A stretch of 64,000 nucleotides of DNA from XYD12-FULL-36-8 sp964613805 (GCA_964613805.1 CAZTJF010000002.1:186001-250000), one strand, 5' to 3'; positions 44,588-53,640 are shown, numbered from the stretch's first letter. Made by a program: numbers and translations. The notes: a model not told the origin generated them from the sequence alone.

Positions 44588-45598
44588 ATGACAAATCAAC
44601 TCAAGGGCAAGCACTTTTTAACAGAAGACAATTGGACAAAAGAAGAACTCGACATTGTTTTCAAAACTTCATTTGAACTGAAGGAAAAATTTTATAAAGA
44701 AGAGCCCGCGCTTTACCTTCCGCACAAAACATTATTCATGATGTTTTTTGAGCAGTCAACGCGTACAAGAAACAGCATGGAAGCAGGAATGACGCAGCTT
44801 GGCGGACATGCGCACGACTTAACTCCCGACAAAATGCAGATCACTCACGGTGAGGTTGCAAAAGATACAGCAATTATTCTTTCTCGAATGGGACATGGAA
44901 TTGCATGCCGGAATTGTTTTTACGGAATTGGTAAAAAATATCTTGATGAGATGGCACAATACTCAATGCGTCCTGTGATGTCGCTTCAAGATGATGTTTA
45001 TCATCCGTTTCAAGGTCTCGCAGATTTGATGACAATCTTTGAACACTTCGATAAAAATCCTAAAGGATTGAAGGTTACTATTTCCTGGGCTTATGCAACA
45101 ACTCACTCAAAACCATTGAGTGTGCCGCAGACACAAATTTTACTTTTTCCTCGTTACGGAATTGATGTTACCGTAGCTCATCCAAAAGAATTCCCTCTCA
45201 GCAAAAATATTGTTGAGAAAGCACAGCAAAATGCAAAAATCGGCGGCGGCAGCTTAAGATTCACAAATGATATGAATGAAGCATTTGAAGGAGCACATGT
45301 AGTAATTCCTAAAAACTGGGGTGGCTTCGGATATTATGATGAACATTACTACTTAAACAATGAGGAAGAATGTAAGAAAGAAATGAAGTCGAATTTAGAA
45401 AAGTATAAATCCTGGATTTGCAATGACAAACGAATTAAGCTTTCATATAAAAATGTTAAGTTGATGCACGCACTTCCTGCGGACAGAGGCAACGAAGTGA
45501 CAGATGAAATTTTGGATGATCCGAATATTTCAATTGTTTTTGATGAAGCGGAGAATCGGCTGCACACGGCAAAAGCGATTATGGCGCTAACTATGTGA
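44588..45598 (+). CDS. ygeW: YgeW-type knotted carbamoyltransferase
   Basis: 336 residues, ATCase/OTCase fold, with an AGGAG ribosome-binding site. Carbamoyl-phosphate loop 'FEQSTRTRNSMEAG' (Ser57-Thr-Arg-Thr-Arg61), the 'YHPFQGLADLMTI' loop and 'LMHALPADRGNEV' are intact. The amino-acid side differs from ornithine or aspartate enzymes, as in other YgeW proteins. Proposed work in purine catabolism: phosphorolysis of a ureido acid (such as diureidopropionate), which yields carbamoyl phosphate and hence ATP through a carbamate kinase. No such kinase gene is in the window. Confidence 0.9.
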   Translation: MTNQLKGKHFLTEDNWTKEELDIVFKTSFELKEKFYKEEPALYLPHKTLFMMFFEQSTRTRNSMEAGMTQLGGHAHDLTPDKMQITHGEVAKDTAIILSRMGHGIACRNCFYGIGKKYLDEMAQYSMRPVMSLQDDVYHPFQGLADLMTIFEHFDKNPKGLKVTISWAYATTHSKPLSVPQTQILLFPRYGIDVTVAHPKEFPLSKNIVEKAQQNAKIGGGSLRFTNDMNEAFEGAHVVIPKNWGGFGYYDEHYYLNNEEECKKEMKSNLEKYKSWICNDKRIKLSYKNVKLMHALPADRGNEVTDEILDDPNISIVFDEAENRLHTAKAIMALTM

Positions 45599-45607
45599 AT
45601 TCGTGTA

Positions 45608-45663
45608 GTCATGCTGAACTTGTTTCAGCATCTTATAAGATTCCGAAATAAATTCGGAATGAC
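45608..45663. repeat. Intergenic double-hairpin repeat
   Basis: Two adjacent stems, ATGCTGAA/TTCAGCAT and ATTCCGAA/TTCGGAAT, are framed by GTCAT at the left and ATGAC at the right. Same design as 35611-35694 and 47724-47792, so a dispersed family of this genome. Confidence 0.75.
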
Positions 45664-45692
45664 TGTTAACTTATTGGACTTTCAAAATATTT

Positions 45693-46973
45693 ATGAATCA
45701 CTACTACTACAAATGCTATTCCTGCCGCTCAATGTTTTCATGGCGGCAAATTGAAGATAAGCAGCATTACCTGTGTCCCCAATGCGGTAAAGCAGAAAAA
45801 AATAAACCGCTTGTTGGTGTTCTAAAAATAATTTATAACTATTCATCAGTCAGTGAAGAGATAAGAAAATCAGATTTTCTAGACCTAACTCCTGGTGAAT
45901 TTTGGCTCTATCCTCAGCTTTGGCCTTTAGAACATTCCATGAAAGGTCATTTAGTTTCGATCAAGGGAATTACTGAATCACAATTAGAAAGCATTAAAAC
46001 CACTTCTTTCCCTCTCATAAAAACAAAATTTCGTAGAAATGAACTTCTGATTTTTGATGATACACGAAATGCTACTTTATCTTACAAAGACAGAGCATCG
46101 GCACTTGTTGCTCTTAAAGCACTTCAGTTAGGAATAAAAGAAATTAGTGCTGCATCTACTGGAAATGCGGGATCATCAATTGCGGGAATTTGTGCTCGGC
46201 TTGGAATTAAATCTCACATTTTTGTTCCCGAAAAAATTCCTTTGGGAAAGAGAATTCAAATTCAAGCTTTTGGGGCAAAACTTTATTTGGTTAATGGAGA
46301 TTATGATCAAGCATTTGATCTCTGCTTAGAAATTTCGAAAGTGAAGGGCTGGTATAATCGAAATACTGCATACAATCCGCTTACAATTGAGGGAAAGAAA
46401 TCTGCTGCATTTGATATGTTCATTTCCTTAAAAGGAAAAATACCGGATTATATTTTTGTGCCAGTAGGTGATGGTGTGATTATTTCGGGAATTTACAAAG
46501 GTCTATGGGAATTGAATCAACTTGGTTGGATAAAGAAAATTCCAAGGTTGATTGCTGTGCAAGCAAGCGGAAGTAATGCTTTGGTCCGTTATATGAAAAC
46601 TAAAAAGTTTGTCTATAAACCTGCACATACAATTGCTGACAGCATTAGTGCAGGTACCCCAAGAAATTTATACATGGCTGCAAATGCTATTACTAAAACA
46701 AATGGTTTGGCAATTTCAGTTACCGATTCCGAAATTATTGATGCACAAAGAATCTCGGCAAAAGAATTTGGTTTGCTGATTGAGCCCGCAGCTGCAGCAA
46801 GTCTTGCTGGTTATTTGAAACTTATAAAAACTAAAACTATTTCTTCAAAAGTAAAGTCACTTTTGATGTTTACTGGGAACGGTTTGAAGGATCAGCAGTC
46901 ACTTTCAACATGGAATGAAGAACCAAAATCATACTCTCCGAATGAATGGAAACGAATTCTAAAAGTAAAATAA
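45693..46973 (+). CDS. Threonine synthase-like PLP enzyme with zinc ribbon
   Basis: 426 residues. The N-terminus has two Cys pairs, 'CYSCRSMF' and 'CPQCGK', forming a zinc-ribbon like that of some threonine synthases and related lyases. The PLP core shows 'LSYKDRASALVALKAL' (Schiff-base lysine), 'ISAASTGNAGSSIAGICARLG', 'VPVGDGVIISGIYKG' (phosphate loop) and 'MFTGNGLKD'. It is one of two fold-type II enzymes in the island. Since no YgeX-type diaminopropionate ammonia-lyase is seen, this or 31366-32835 probably fills that step. It overlaps mocA by 28 bp. Confidence 0.78.
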   Translation: MNHYYYKCYSCRSMFSWRQIEDKQHYLCPQCGKAEKNKPLVGVLKIIYNYSSVSEEIRKSDFLDLTPGEFWLYPQLWPLEHSMKGHLVSIKGITESQLESIKTTSFPLIKTKFRRNELLIFDDTRNATLSYKDRASALVALKALQLGIKEISAASTGNAGSSIAGICARLGIKSHIFVPEKIPLGKRIQIQAFGAKLYLVNGDYDQAFDLCLEISKVKGWYNRNTAYNPLTIEGKKSAAFDMFISLKGKIPDYIFVPVGDGVIISGIYKGLWELNQLGWIKKIPRLIAVQASGSNALVRYMKTKKFVYKPAHTIADSISAGTPRNLYMAANAITKTNGLAISVTDSEIIDAQRISAKEFGLLIEPAAAASLAGYLKLIKTKTISSKVKSLLMFTGNGLKDQQSLSTWNEEPKSYSPNEWKRILKVK

Positions 46974-47575
46974 ATCAAAACATTACTGGATTGCTTCTTT
47001 GTGCGGGTATGTCGGGAAGAATGGGAACAACTAAAGCATTGATGGTTCATAACGGCTTACCTTTGGCAGTGCAAATCACAAAAAAGCTATTGATTGTTTG
47101 TAAGCAAGTTGTAGTTGTTCTGGGACAAGAATCAGACAAAGTAAAGAATGAAATAAAAAAACATTTCTCTAATGACGAGATTTCAAAAATATTTTTTGTG
47201 GTTAATGATAAATACAAAACCGGAATGTTTTCTTCTCTGCAATGCGGCTTAAAAAATATTTCTCAAGCCGGTTGGATACTTTATCACTTTGTTGATCAGC
47301 CATCAATTCCCGTTTCATTTTACACTCAGTTTATTGAACAATTATCGGAAGAAATTAATTGGGTTCAGCCGTCCTATAAAAACAGCTTGGGACATCCTAT
47401 TCTTTTTAACGGTAAAGTAGCTGAGATGATATTACAATTAAGTGAAAATAATTCGTTGAGAGATTTAAGTAACAATCAACGAATAACAAAACAAATTTGG
47501 GATTGCAATTATCCACAAGTTTTGGAAGACATTGACACAATAGAACAATTTAACAATTTAATATCCGTTTCGTAG
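46946..47575 (+). CDS. mocA: MocA-type molybdenum cofactor nucleotidyltransferase
   Basis: 209 residues, MobA/MocA nucleotidyltransferase fold: 'GLLLCAGMSGRMGTTKALMVHNG' is the nucleotide-binding signature with the conserved lysine, 'YHFVDQPSIP' is the metal motif, and 'GHPILFNGKV' the cofactor end. MocA adds CMP to molybdopterin to form the cytosine dinucleotide used by xanthine dehydrogenase-type enzymes, fitting the two hydroxylases here. In the E. coli locus the equivalent gene is ygfJ/mocA. It starts inside the end of the PLP enzyme gene. Confidence 0.85.
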   Translation: METNSKSKINQNITGLLLCAGMSGRMGTTKALMVHNGLPLAVQITKKLLIVCKQVVVVLGQESDKVKNEIKKHFSNDEISKIFFVVNDKYKTGMFSSLQCGLKNISQAGWILYHFVDQPSIPVSFYTQFIEQLSEEINWVQPSYKNSLGHPILFNGKVAEMILQLSENNSLRDLSNNQRITKQIWDCNYPQVLEDIDTIEQFNNLISVS

Positions 47576-47580
47576 CTAAA

Positions 47581-47813
47581 TAGCCCCGACTTTCAAGTCG
47601 GGGGCTAATGTTCATACTATGGTACTTGGCTTTAGTCACAAAATGATTGTTTTCATGGTTAAAGCCTGTTGTGCTTTTTTATTTCCATCCCGAGATAAAA
47701 GGAGTGTTGCATAACTCGAATTTGTCACCCCGAACTTGTTTCGGGGTCTCATTACAAAAAATATTTAGATGCTGAAATTAATTCAGCATGACAGTAGGGA
47801 CTTATGCAACAGA
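47581..47813. repeat. Cluster of nested palindromic repeats
   Basis: From left: a stem GCCCCGACTT/AAGTCGGGG (47583-47605); GGCTTTAG/TTAAAGCC (47628-47666); then outer arms TGTTGCATAA (47705-47714) and TTATGCAACA (47802-47811), a perfect 10-bp inverted pair that encloses a double-hairpin element GTCACCCC...CATGAC (47724-47792). The latter is the same family as 35611 and 45608. One element appears to sit inside another. Confidence 0.75.
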
Positions 47814-47860
47814 CCCTTTTTCTGGGGGCTAATAAAATTAATTCATTAAATCTAAGTGCA

Positions 47861-48820
47861 ATGAAAGCGATTGATTTTTGGCAATTCATAAAAACTCACA
47901 TCGAAAAAGATGATACCGTTATCTTGATGGTTGTCGTTGACTCCGAATACTCTTCCCCAGGCAGGGCTGGATTCAAAATGGCTGTAAGCAAAAACAAGGA
48001 AATGATTGGCTCAATCGGCGGCGGAAAAATGGAACATGATCTTGTGGAAGATGCAGTCAAAAATCTCAACGCTGGTACAAATGTTTTATGGCTTAAAAAA
48101 CTATATCATCAAGGTGATACCAGAGAAGATAGTTCGGGAATGATATGCTCTGGCGCTCAAACCATTTTCACCATTACGCTCGAAAAGAATAATCTTCCAA
48201 CCATTAAAAAAATATTAATCTCCATCCAGAAGAATGAGAAGTTGGCAATAAAATTAAATGAGAACGGATTGGCTCTTGTCGAACAAGGTTTACTTCAAAA
48301 GAAAATTGTTTTTAACTGCAAAGATGAGCAGAATTGGTTCTTCCAGGAAAATATTTCACAGCAAGACACGATTTACATAATCGGTGGCGGACATGTAGGG
48401 TTGGCACTTTCAAAAGTAATGTCCTTACTTGACTTTTTTGTCATTTTATTTGACAACAGACAAAACTTACAAACGATGGACTTGAATGAATATGCTGATG
48501 AGAAAATTGTTATCAACTATAATGATATTGAAAATTATATTCATGAAGGAGATCATTCCTACATTGCAATAGTATCACATACACATAAAACTGATATGTT
48601 CACTCTGCAAAAAGTGATGAATAAAAATTTCAGATACATTGGCATGATGGGAAGCAAATCTAAAGTAAAAAGTGTAATGAATGAATTAAGACAACTTGGA
48701 TATAACGAAGAAAAACTAAAAAGCATCCATTCCCCTATAGGAATTAATATCAACAGCGAAACACCAGAAGAAATTGCTATCAGCATTGCCGCTGAGATAA
48801 TAAAAATTAGGAACAGTTAA
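47861..48820 (+). CDS. xdhC: XdhC-family molybdenum enzyme maturation protein
   Basis: 319 residues from ATG 47861; the earlier in-frame ATG (47804) falls in the repeat. An N-terminal XdhC/CoxI domain ('MVVVDSEYSSPGRAGFKMAV', 'IGGGKMEHDLVEDAV') and a C-terminal Rossmann domain ('TIYIIGGGHVGLALSKVM', 'IVSHTHKTDMFTL', 'YIGMMGSKSKVKSV') are both complete. XdhC proteins hold the molybdenum cofactor and see to its sulfuration before insertion. It should serve both hydroxylases here. Selenium-linked YqeB/YqeC are not visible. Confidence 0.87.
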   Translation: MKAIDFWQFIKTHIEKDDTVILMVVVDSEYSSPGRAGFKMAVSKNKEMIGSIGGGKMEHDLVEDAVKNLNAGTNVLWLKKLYHQGDTREDSSGMICSGAQTIFTITLEKNNLPTIKKILISIQKNEKLAIKLNENGLALVEQGLLQKKIVFNCKDEQNWFFQENISQQDTIYIIGGGHVGLALSKVMSLLDFFVILFDNRQNLQTMDLNEYADEKIVINYNDIENYIHEGDHSYIAIVSHTHKTDMFTLQKVMNKNFRYIGMMGSKSKVKSVMNELRQLGYNEEKLKSIHSPIGININSETPEEIAISIAAEIIKIRNS

Positions 48821-48886
48821 GAAGTTTGGATTATTTTTGCGGAAACAAAATCCAACCGAATTAATAATAAATACAAAAGGCGAATT

Positions 48887-50185
48887 ATGACTGAACAAGT
48901 AGAAAAAAAGAAAGCGGGATTTTCATCCTTTACAAAAAACTATTGGGTCGTGATAATGATGGAGTTCTTTGAGCGAGGTTCTTATTATGGAATGATGAGC
49001 ATTCTTTCTGTTTATATGACTGACCAATTGAATTTTACAAAAGAAAGTGTTGGGGTAATTAAAAGCACTATTCAGCCGCTGCTTTATATTTTGCCGATAC
49101 TTTCCGGAGCAATTGGTGATAGATTTGGATACCGGAGAACTCTAACCTTTGCGTTTATTTTTTTGGGACTCGGTTATTTCCTCACAAGTCAAACTACCGA
49201 ATATGCACTTGTGTTTGCAAGCTTAGTTATTATGGGAATCGGAGCCGGTGCATTCAAACCAATGATCTCGGGAACGATTGCAAGGGAAACAAACGAATCT
49301 AACAGCACGCTTGGATTTGGAATTTTTTATTGGTCAATAAACCTTGGCGCATTTTTATTCCCTCTAATACTTGTACCTTACATTAAAAATACATTTGGCT
49401 GGCAGTATGTGATGATGGCATCTGCAATCGCAACAGCATCAATGCTAATTCCAACTTTGTTTATTTATAAAGAACCGAAGAAACCTGAAAACACAAAAAC
49501 TCTTCCCGAAGTTTTTAAGGGAATGATAATGGTGCTGACTGATTTCAAATTCATTGGATTGATAGTCATTTATTCGGGATTTTGGATTCTCTACTTCCAA
49601 ATGTTTGATTCAGTTCTTTGGTATGTTCAGGAATATGTTATCAAACCGGGCGGCGCAGCTTCACTTAACACATTCGTAAATGGATTGCTTGGTACATTTG
49701 GCTTGAATATAAATTGGCAGTTTGATGTTGAACATGTAACTGTAATCAACGCTGGCACAATTATTTTACTTCAAATCATTGTATCTAACATTGTAAAGAA
49801 CACAAAAGCACTCCCAACAATGATAGCAGGAATTTCAATGGGAACCGTTGGAATGGCTGTGCTCGCGATTTCGACTGACATTTGGGTTTTTATGATTGGC
49901 ATTATTGTCTTTTCCATCGGGGAAATGACCGCACATCCCAAGTTTATTAGTTATGTCGGATTGATTGCTCCCGAGGATAAAAAAGCATTGTACCTCGGCT
50001 ATTCATTTTTGTATGGTGTTCTGGGCAGTTCCATCGGTGGAATACTTGGAGCGAATCTGTATGTTCACTTTGTAGATAAACTTAATCAACCTTCAACACT
50101 TTGGATTATCTTTAGTATGATAGGAGTGGTTACAATTATTGGATTGCTGCTCTACAACAAGTTTGTGAGCGTTAAGAAAGTTTAA
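48887..50185 (+). CDS. POT-family (PTR2-type) MFS transporter
   Basis: 432 residues with about 12 membrane helices. The POT signature ExxERxxYYG is present in 'MEFFERGSYYGMMS' of TM1; 'GAIGDRFGYRRTL' is the MFS loop 2-3 motif. Family members bring in di-/tripeptides or nitrate with protons. Here the gene closes the purine island, so a purine product or ureido-acid may be the substrate, but that is only context. It is shorter than many POT proteins (~450-500). Confidence 0.83.
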   Translation: MTEQVEKKKAGFSSFTKNYWVVIMMEFFERGSYYGMMSILSVYMTDQLNFTKESVGVIKSTIQPLLYILPILSGAIGDRFGYRRTLTFAFIFLGLGYFLTSQTTEYALVFASLVIMGIGAGAFKPMISGTIARETNESNSTLGFGIFYWSINLGAFLFPLILVPYIKNTFGWQYVMMASAIATASMLIPTLFIYKEPKKPENTKTLPEVFKGMIMVLTDFKFIGLIVIYSGFWILYFQMFDSVLWYVQEYVIKPGGAASLNTFVNGLLGTFGLNINWQFDVEHVTVINAGTIILLQIIVSNIVKNTKALPTMIAGISMGTVGMAVLAISTDIWVFMIGIIVFSIGEMTAHPKFISYVGLIAPEDKKALYLGYSFLYGVLGSSIGGILGANLYVHFVDKLNQPSTLWIIFSMIGVVTIIGLLLYNKFVSVKKV

Positions 50186-50212
50186 ATATTTTTTAATTAA
50201 ACCAGACGAATT

Positions 50213-52387
50213 ATGGCTTTCATCCTAATTCTTTTTGTATTAAGCAGTACTACTATTGCTCAAATTAATTCCGACAAAAGTTTAGTCCTCGTGAAGTCGG
50301 AAGTTGGAATCAGCATCGACGGTTTTATTGATGATGTTTGGCATCAAGCTGATTCCGCTGATGGATTTATTCAGCTTCAACCTTACAATGGAAAACCATC
50401 ACTAAGAAGAACTGTCGCAAAAATTTTAACCACCGAGAATTCACTTTATTGCTTGATGGTTTGTTATGATGATAGAGATAACATTGAAGTTAACACCGGT
50501 AAACTTGATGACTTAACTGGCGACATTGTTTCCTTAATGCTCGATACTTTCAACGACAAAAAAACCGCTTACAAATTTGCCGTAAACTCTTCTGGGGTTA
50601 GGATGGATGCACGTATGCTTGATGACGGCAGAAACAGGGATTACAGCTGGGATGGGATTTGGTTTGCCGAATCTCAAGTTTATGATTGGGGATATGTTGT
50701 TGAAATGGAAATTCCTTACAAGTCCATTCAGTATGATGAAACTTTAACTTCGTGGGGATTGGATTTTGATAGATGGATTCCGGCACTCAACGAAGAAAGT
50801 TACTGGTGTGCTTATGAACAAAATGAGGGACAGCGAATCTCTAAGTTCGGTTCTTTAACTTTCAACAACTTTACTCCAAATGTTAAAGGATTGAATTTAG
50901 AAGTTTATCCAGTTGGAATCTCTAAAGCGTCATTTCTTTACGATAACAAATATAAGATTGAACCCAATGCCGGACTTGACATCTTCTACAATCCTTCACC
51001 AAAACTTACTGTGATGTTTACACTCAATCCGGACTTTGCACAGATAGAAGCAGATCCCTTTTCATTTAATATTTCGCGATATGAAACTTACTTCAATGAA
51101 AGACGACCTTTCTTCACCGAGGGAAATGAAATTTTTATGCCCAGCGGCAGAGAACAACATTCTGGATTTTATCGCCCGCTTGAATTGTTTTACTCGAGAA
51201 GAATTGGGAAAAAATTAATAGATGGTTCTGAAGTTCCATTAATTTCGGGAACTAAAGTTTTTGGACGGCTTGATGATTGGGAATATGGCGGCTTCTTAGC
51301 TTTAACAGGTAAAAAGAATTATTCTAACTTTAACCAAAATTTAACCGAACCTCAAGCTTTTTTTGGCTCCGCAAGAATTAAAAAAACAATCTATGGCAAC
51401 TCAACTTTAGGATTGCTGTATGTTGGAAAGCATACCTCCGATGGATACAACGGTGTGATTGATATTGATGGCGCATTCAGAGAATCAAATTGGCAGCTTG
51501 TTTATCAATTCGCAAGATCATTTAAAAATTCCGAAGGTGATTTTGCTTCATCTATTGGATTTAAACATACCTCTAAGGATTGGTTGACAGAAATTACCGG
51601 AAGACATATTGGTGAAAAATTCGATGTAGATGAAGTGGGATTTGTTCCATGGCTTGGAACGAGTGAAATTGTTGCACTAACTGGTCCGGTTTGGTTTTAT
51701 GATGATGGTTATGTAAGTGATTTTAGAATATTTCTCAGCACAGAAATCAAGTATAATAAAGAGGATCTTTATTGGGATCATGCCGGTGTTTTAGGTGCAA
51801 CGGTATTCTTCAGAAATAATTGGGGTATTGGGCTTACTTTGTTGACGGGAAAATCAAAAGACCTCGATAAAAAGTACAATTCCTACGAAGTAAGTCTTTC
51901 AACTTTTTTTAATACATCACCTTTTTGGAGTGCGGAAACATGGACAGGTGTTTCTAAAACTTATAATTTTTTACGCGACTATCTTGCATTTTATTCTTGG
52001 GCTGGATTCTCGGTCAACTTTAAAGCAGCAGAAATTTTAGAATTAGGAACCTCGTTCGATGCCTGGATTGAAGGCAATCCCGATAATAAAATTGAAGATA
52101 TTACTTACAATGCGCGACCATATTTTTCTTTAACGCCTGTCAACGATCTTAATCTTAGATTGTATGTTGATAATCTCTATCTTCGTTCAACAAAAAAACT
52201 TGAGCAGATAATTATTGGTTTTCTGTTTGCTTATAACTTTTCACCTAAAAGCTGGATTTACCTGGCAGTAAATGAGTTTAGAGATAGGAGTCCGGAGTTT
52301 GATCTCCTTGGAAATATTCTGTACAGCATATTGCATGTCGTAAATCGAGCGGCAGTGCTGAAGCTTAAGTATCTTTATTATTTTTAG
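50213..52387 (+). CDS. DUF5916 outer-membrane protein with CBM9-like N-terminal domain
   Basis: 724 residues. Short signal peptide (1-17, 'ILILFVLSSTTIAQ'). About 25-210 is a carbohydrate-binding family 9-like domain ('EVGISIDGFIDDVWHQADSADGFIQLQPYNGKPS', 'WDGIWFAES'). The rest is a DUF5916 region ending in barrel-like strands ('NFSPKSWIYLAVNEF', '...LKLKYLYYF'). The CBM9-like/DUF5916 pair is common in Bacteroidota outer membranes; function unknown. It follows the POT gene by 27 bp and could be co-transcribed. A second copy of its 3' end lies at 53471-53638. Confidence 0.83.
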   Translation: MAFILILFVLSSTTIAQINSDKSLVLVKSEVGISIDGFIDDVWHQADSADGFIQLQPYNGKPSLRRTVAKILTTENSLYCLMVCYDDRDNIEVNTGKLDDLTGDIVSLMLDTFNDKKTAYKFAVNSSGVRMDARMLDDGRNRDYSWDGIWFAESQVYDWGYVVEMEIPYKSIQYDETLTSWGLDFDRWIPALNEESYWCAYEQNEGQRISKFGSLTFNNFTPNVKGLNLEVYPVGISKASFLYDNKYKIEPNAGLDIFYNPSPKLTVMFTLNPDFAQIEADPFSFNISRYETYFNERRPFFTEGNEIFMPSGREQHSGFYRPLELFYSRRIGKKLIDGSEVPLISGTKVFGRLDDWEYGGFLALTGKKNYSNFNQNLTEPQAFFGSARIKKTIYGNSTLGLLYVGKHTSDGYNGVIDIDGAFRESNWQLVYQFARSFKNSEGDFASSIGFKHTSKDWLTEITGRHIGEKFDVDEVGFVPWLGTSEIVALTGPVWFYDDGYVSDFRIFLSTEIKYNKEDLYWDHAGVLGATVFFRNNWGIGLTLLTGKSKDLDKKYNSYEVSLSTFFNTSPFWSAETWTGVSKTYNFLRDYLAFYSWAGFSVNFKAAEILELGTSFDAWIEGNPDNKIEDITYNARPYFSLTPVNDLNLRLYVDNLYLRSTKKLEQIIIGFLFAYNFSPKSWIYLAVNEFRDRSPEFDLLGNILYSILHVVNRAAVLKLKYLYYF

Positions 52388-52525
52388 GTTATATCGAATT
52401 AATCTCGGCAGCATTTCTTTTAAAGGGATAATAAAATTATTATGATTGCTCAAAAGTGGAAAAATCCTTGCGTAAAATAACGTTTCATTTCCTGGTAGTT
52501 AGGTAACGATGTCTTTGTTTAGGAT

Positions 52526-53425
52526 ATGGTAAATTTTCTTCTAATTGGTGTCTGTTTTCTGCTTGGAATTCTTTTAAGAAAAGTTAAAAGGATGCCGGAC
52601 GAAACACCAGCTGTTCTTAATAGTTTTATTATCCATGTATCTCTTCCCGCATTAGTTATTCAGCATATTCATAATGTTCAAATAAATTACGGGCTCTTAA
52701 TTCCTATTTCGATGGCGTGGTTACTATTTGGTTTGGCAGTATTGATTTTCATGTGGTTAGGTTCAAGACTCAATTGGAGCCGGTCACTAATCGGCACCAT
52801 GATATTAGTTTGTGGATTAGGGAATACTTCCTTTCTCGGACTGCCGATGATAGAAGTGTTTTTCGGTAAAGAGGGAATTCCCACAGGATTAATTATTGAT
52901 CAATTGGGATCATTTCTAATATTATCTACTCTTGGGATTTTTACAGCTTCTTATTACAGTGGATCTAAATTTGACAAACGCATTGTTTTAAAACGAGTTG
53001 TCACATTTCCTCCATTCATTTCGATCGTGATAGCTTTTTTACTTATGCCATTGGATTACCCGAAAGAAATGATTTCCATCCTTGAAAAATTAGGAAGCAC
53101 TCTCACTCCATTAGCTTTATTATCTGTGGGATTTCAGATGCGTTTAATTCATATTGTTTCACATAAATTGGAATTAGCGATTGGATTATTATTCAAACTT
53201 ATATTAGCGCCGTCAGTGCTTTATCTCATTTATTTTTTAATCGCACCAGAAAGAGGGCTGATTTTTAATATAACAATATTTGAAGCTGCAATGCCACCGA
53301 TGATAACTGCCGCTATTGTTGCGACTGAGTTTAAATTAAACAAAGAATTAGTTGCAACGCTTGTCGGAATAGGAATAGTATTGTCGTTTTTGACTCTTAC
53401 ACTGTGGTGGATGTTTTTGGTTTAA
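52526..53425 (+). CDS. AEC-family transporter (auxin efflux carrier-like)
   Basis: 299 residues with ten hydrophobic segments in two similar halves. Marks: 'LNSFIIHVSLPALVIQHIHNV' near the start, 'VCGLGNTSFLGLPMIEVFFG' in the first half, 'LTPLALLSVGFQM' mid-way and 'FEAAMPPMITAAIVATEF' in the second half. Bacterial members export or exchange organic acids such as malate. It sits between the intact DUF5916 gene and the remnant of its duplicate, which suggests the order was rearranged here. Confidence 0.88.
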   Translation: MVNFLLIGVCFLLGILLRKVKRMPDETPAVLNSFIIHVSLPALVIQHIHNVQINYGLLIPISMAWLLFGLAVLIFMWLGSRLNWSRSLIGTMILVCGLGNTSFLGLPMIEVFFGKEGIPTGLIIDQLGSFLILSTLGIFTASYYSGSKFDKRIVLKRVVTFPPFISIVIAFLLMPLDYPKEMISILEKLGSTLTPLALLSVGFQMRLIHIVSHKLELAIGLLFKLILAPSVLYLIYFLIAPERGLIFNITIFEAAMPPMITAAIVATEFKLNKELVATLVGIGIVLSFLTLTLWWMFLV

Positions 53426-53470
53426 CAAACTTGAAAATTATAGGGCGTCTTTTTCGTTTCTGTTGTCGAT

Positions 53471-53638
53471 TTTCTCTTTTCATACAACTTTTCACCTAAA
53501 AGCTGGATTTACCTCGCAATAAATGAGTTTAGAGATAGGAGTCCGGAGTTTGATTATTTCAGGAATATTTTACAAGAGAGAATGCATGTCGTAAATCGAG
53601 CAGCAGTGCTTAAGCTGAAGTATTTGTACTATTTTTAG
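53471..53638 (+). pseudogene. 3' remnant of a second DUF5916 gene
   Basis: Translation ends 'YNFSPKSWIYLAINEF' ... 'NRAAVLKLKYLYYF', a close match to the last ~55 residues of the gene at 50213-52387, including the stop. No start or upstream part remains; similarity fades left of about 53471. It is the leftover of a deleted or recombined tandem copy. Confidence 0.9.
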
Positions 53639-53640
53639 AA

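Noticed and set aside
47804..47860. ATG 47804 as the xdhC start
   Set aside because: Lies in a palindromic repeat arm and encodes sequence outside the XdhC domain.
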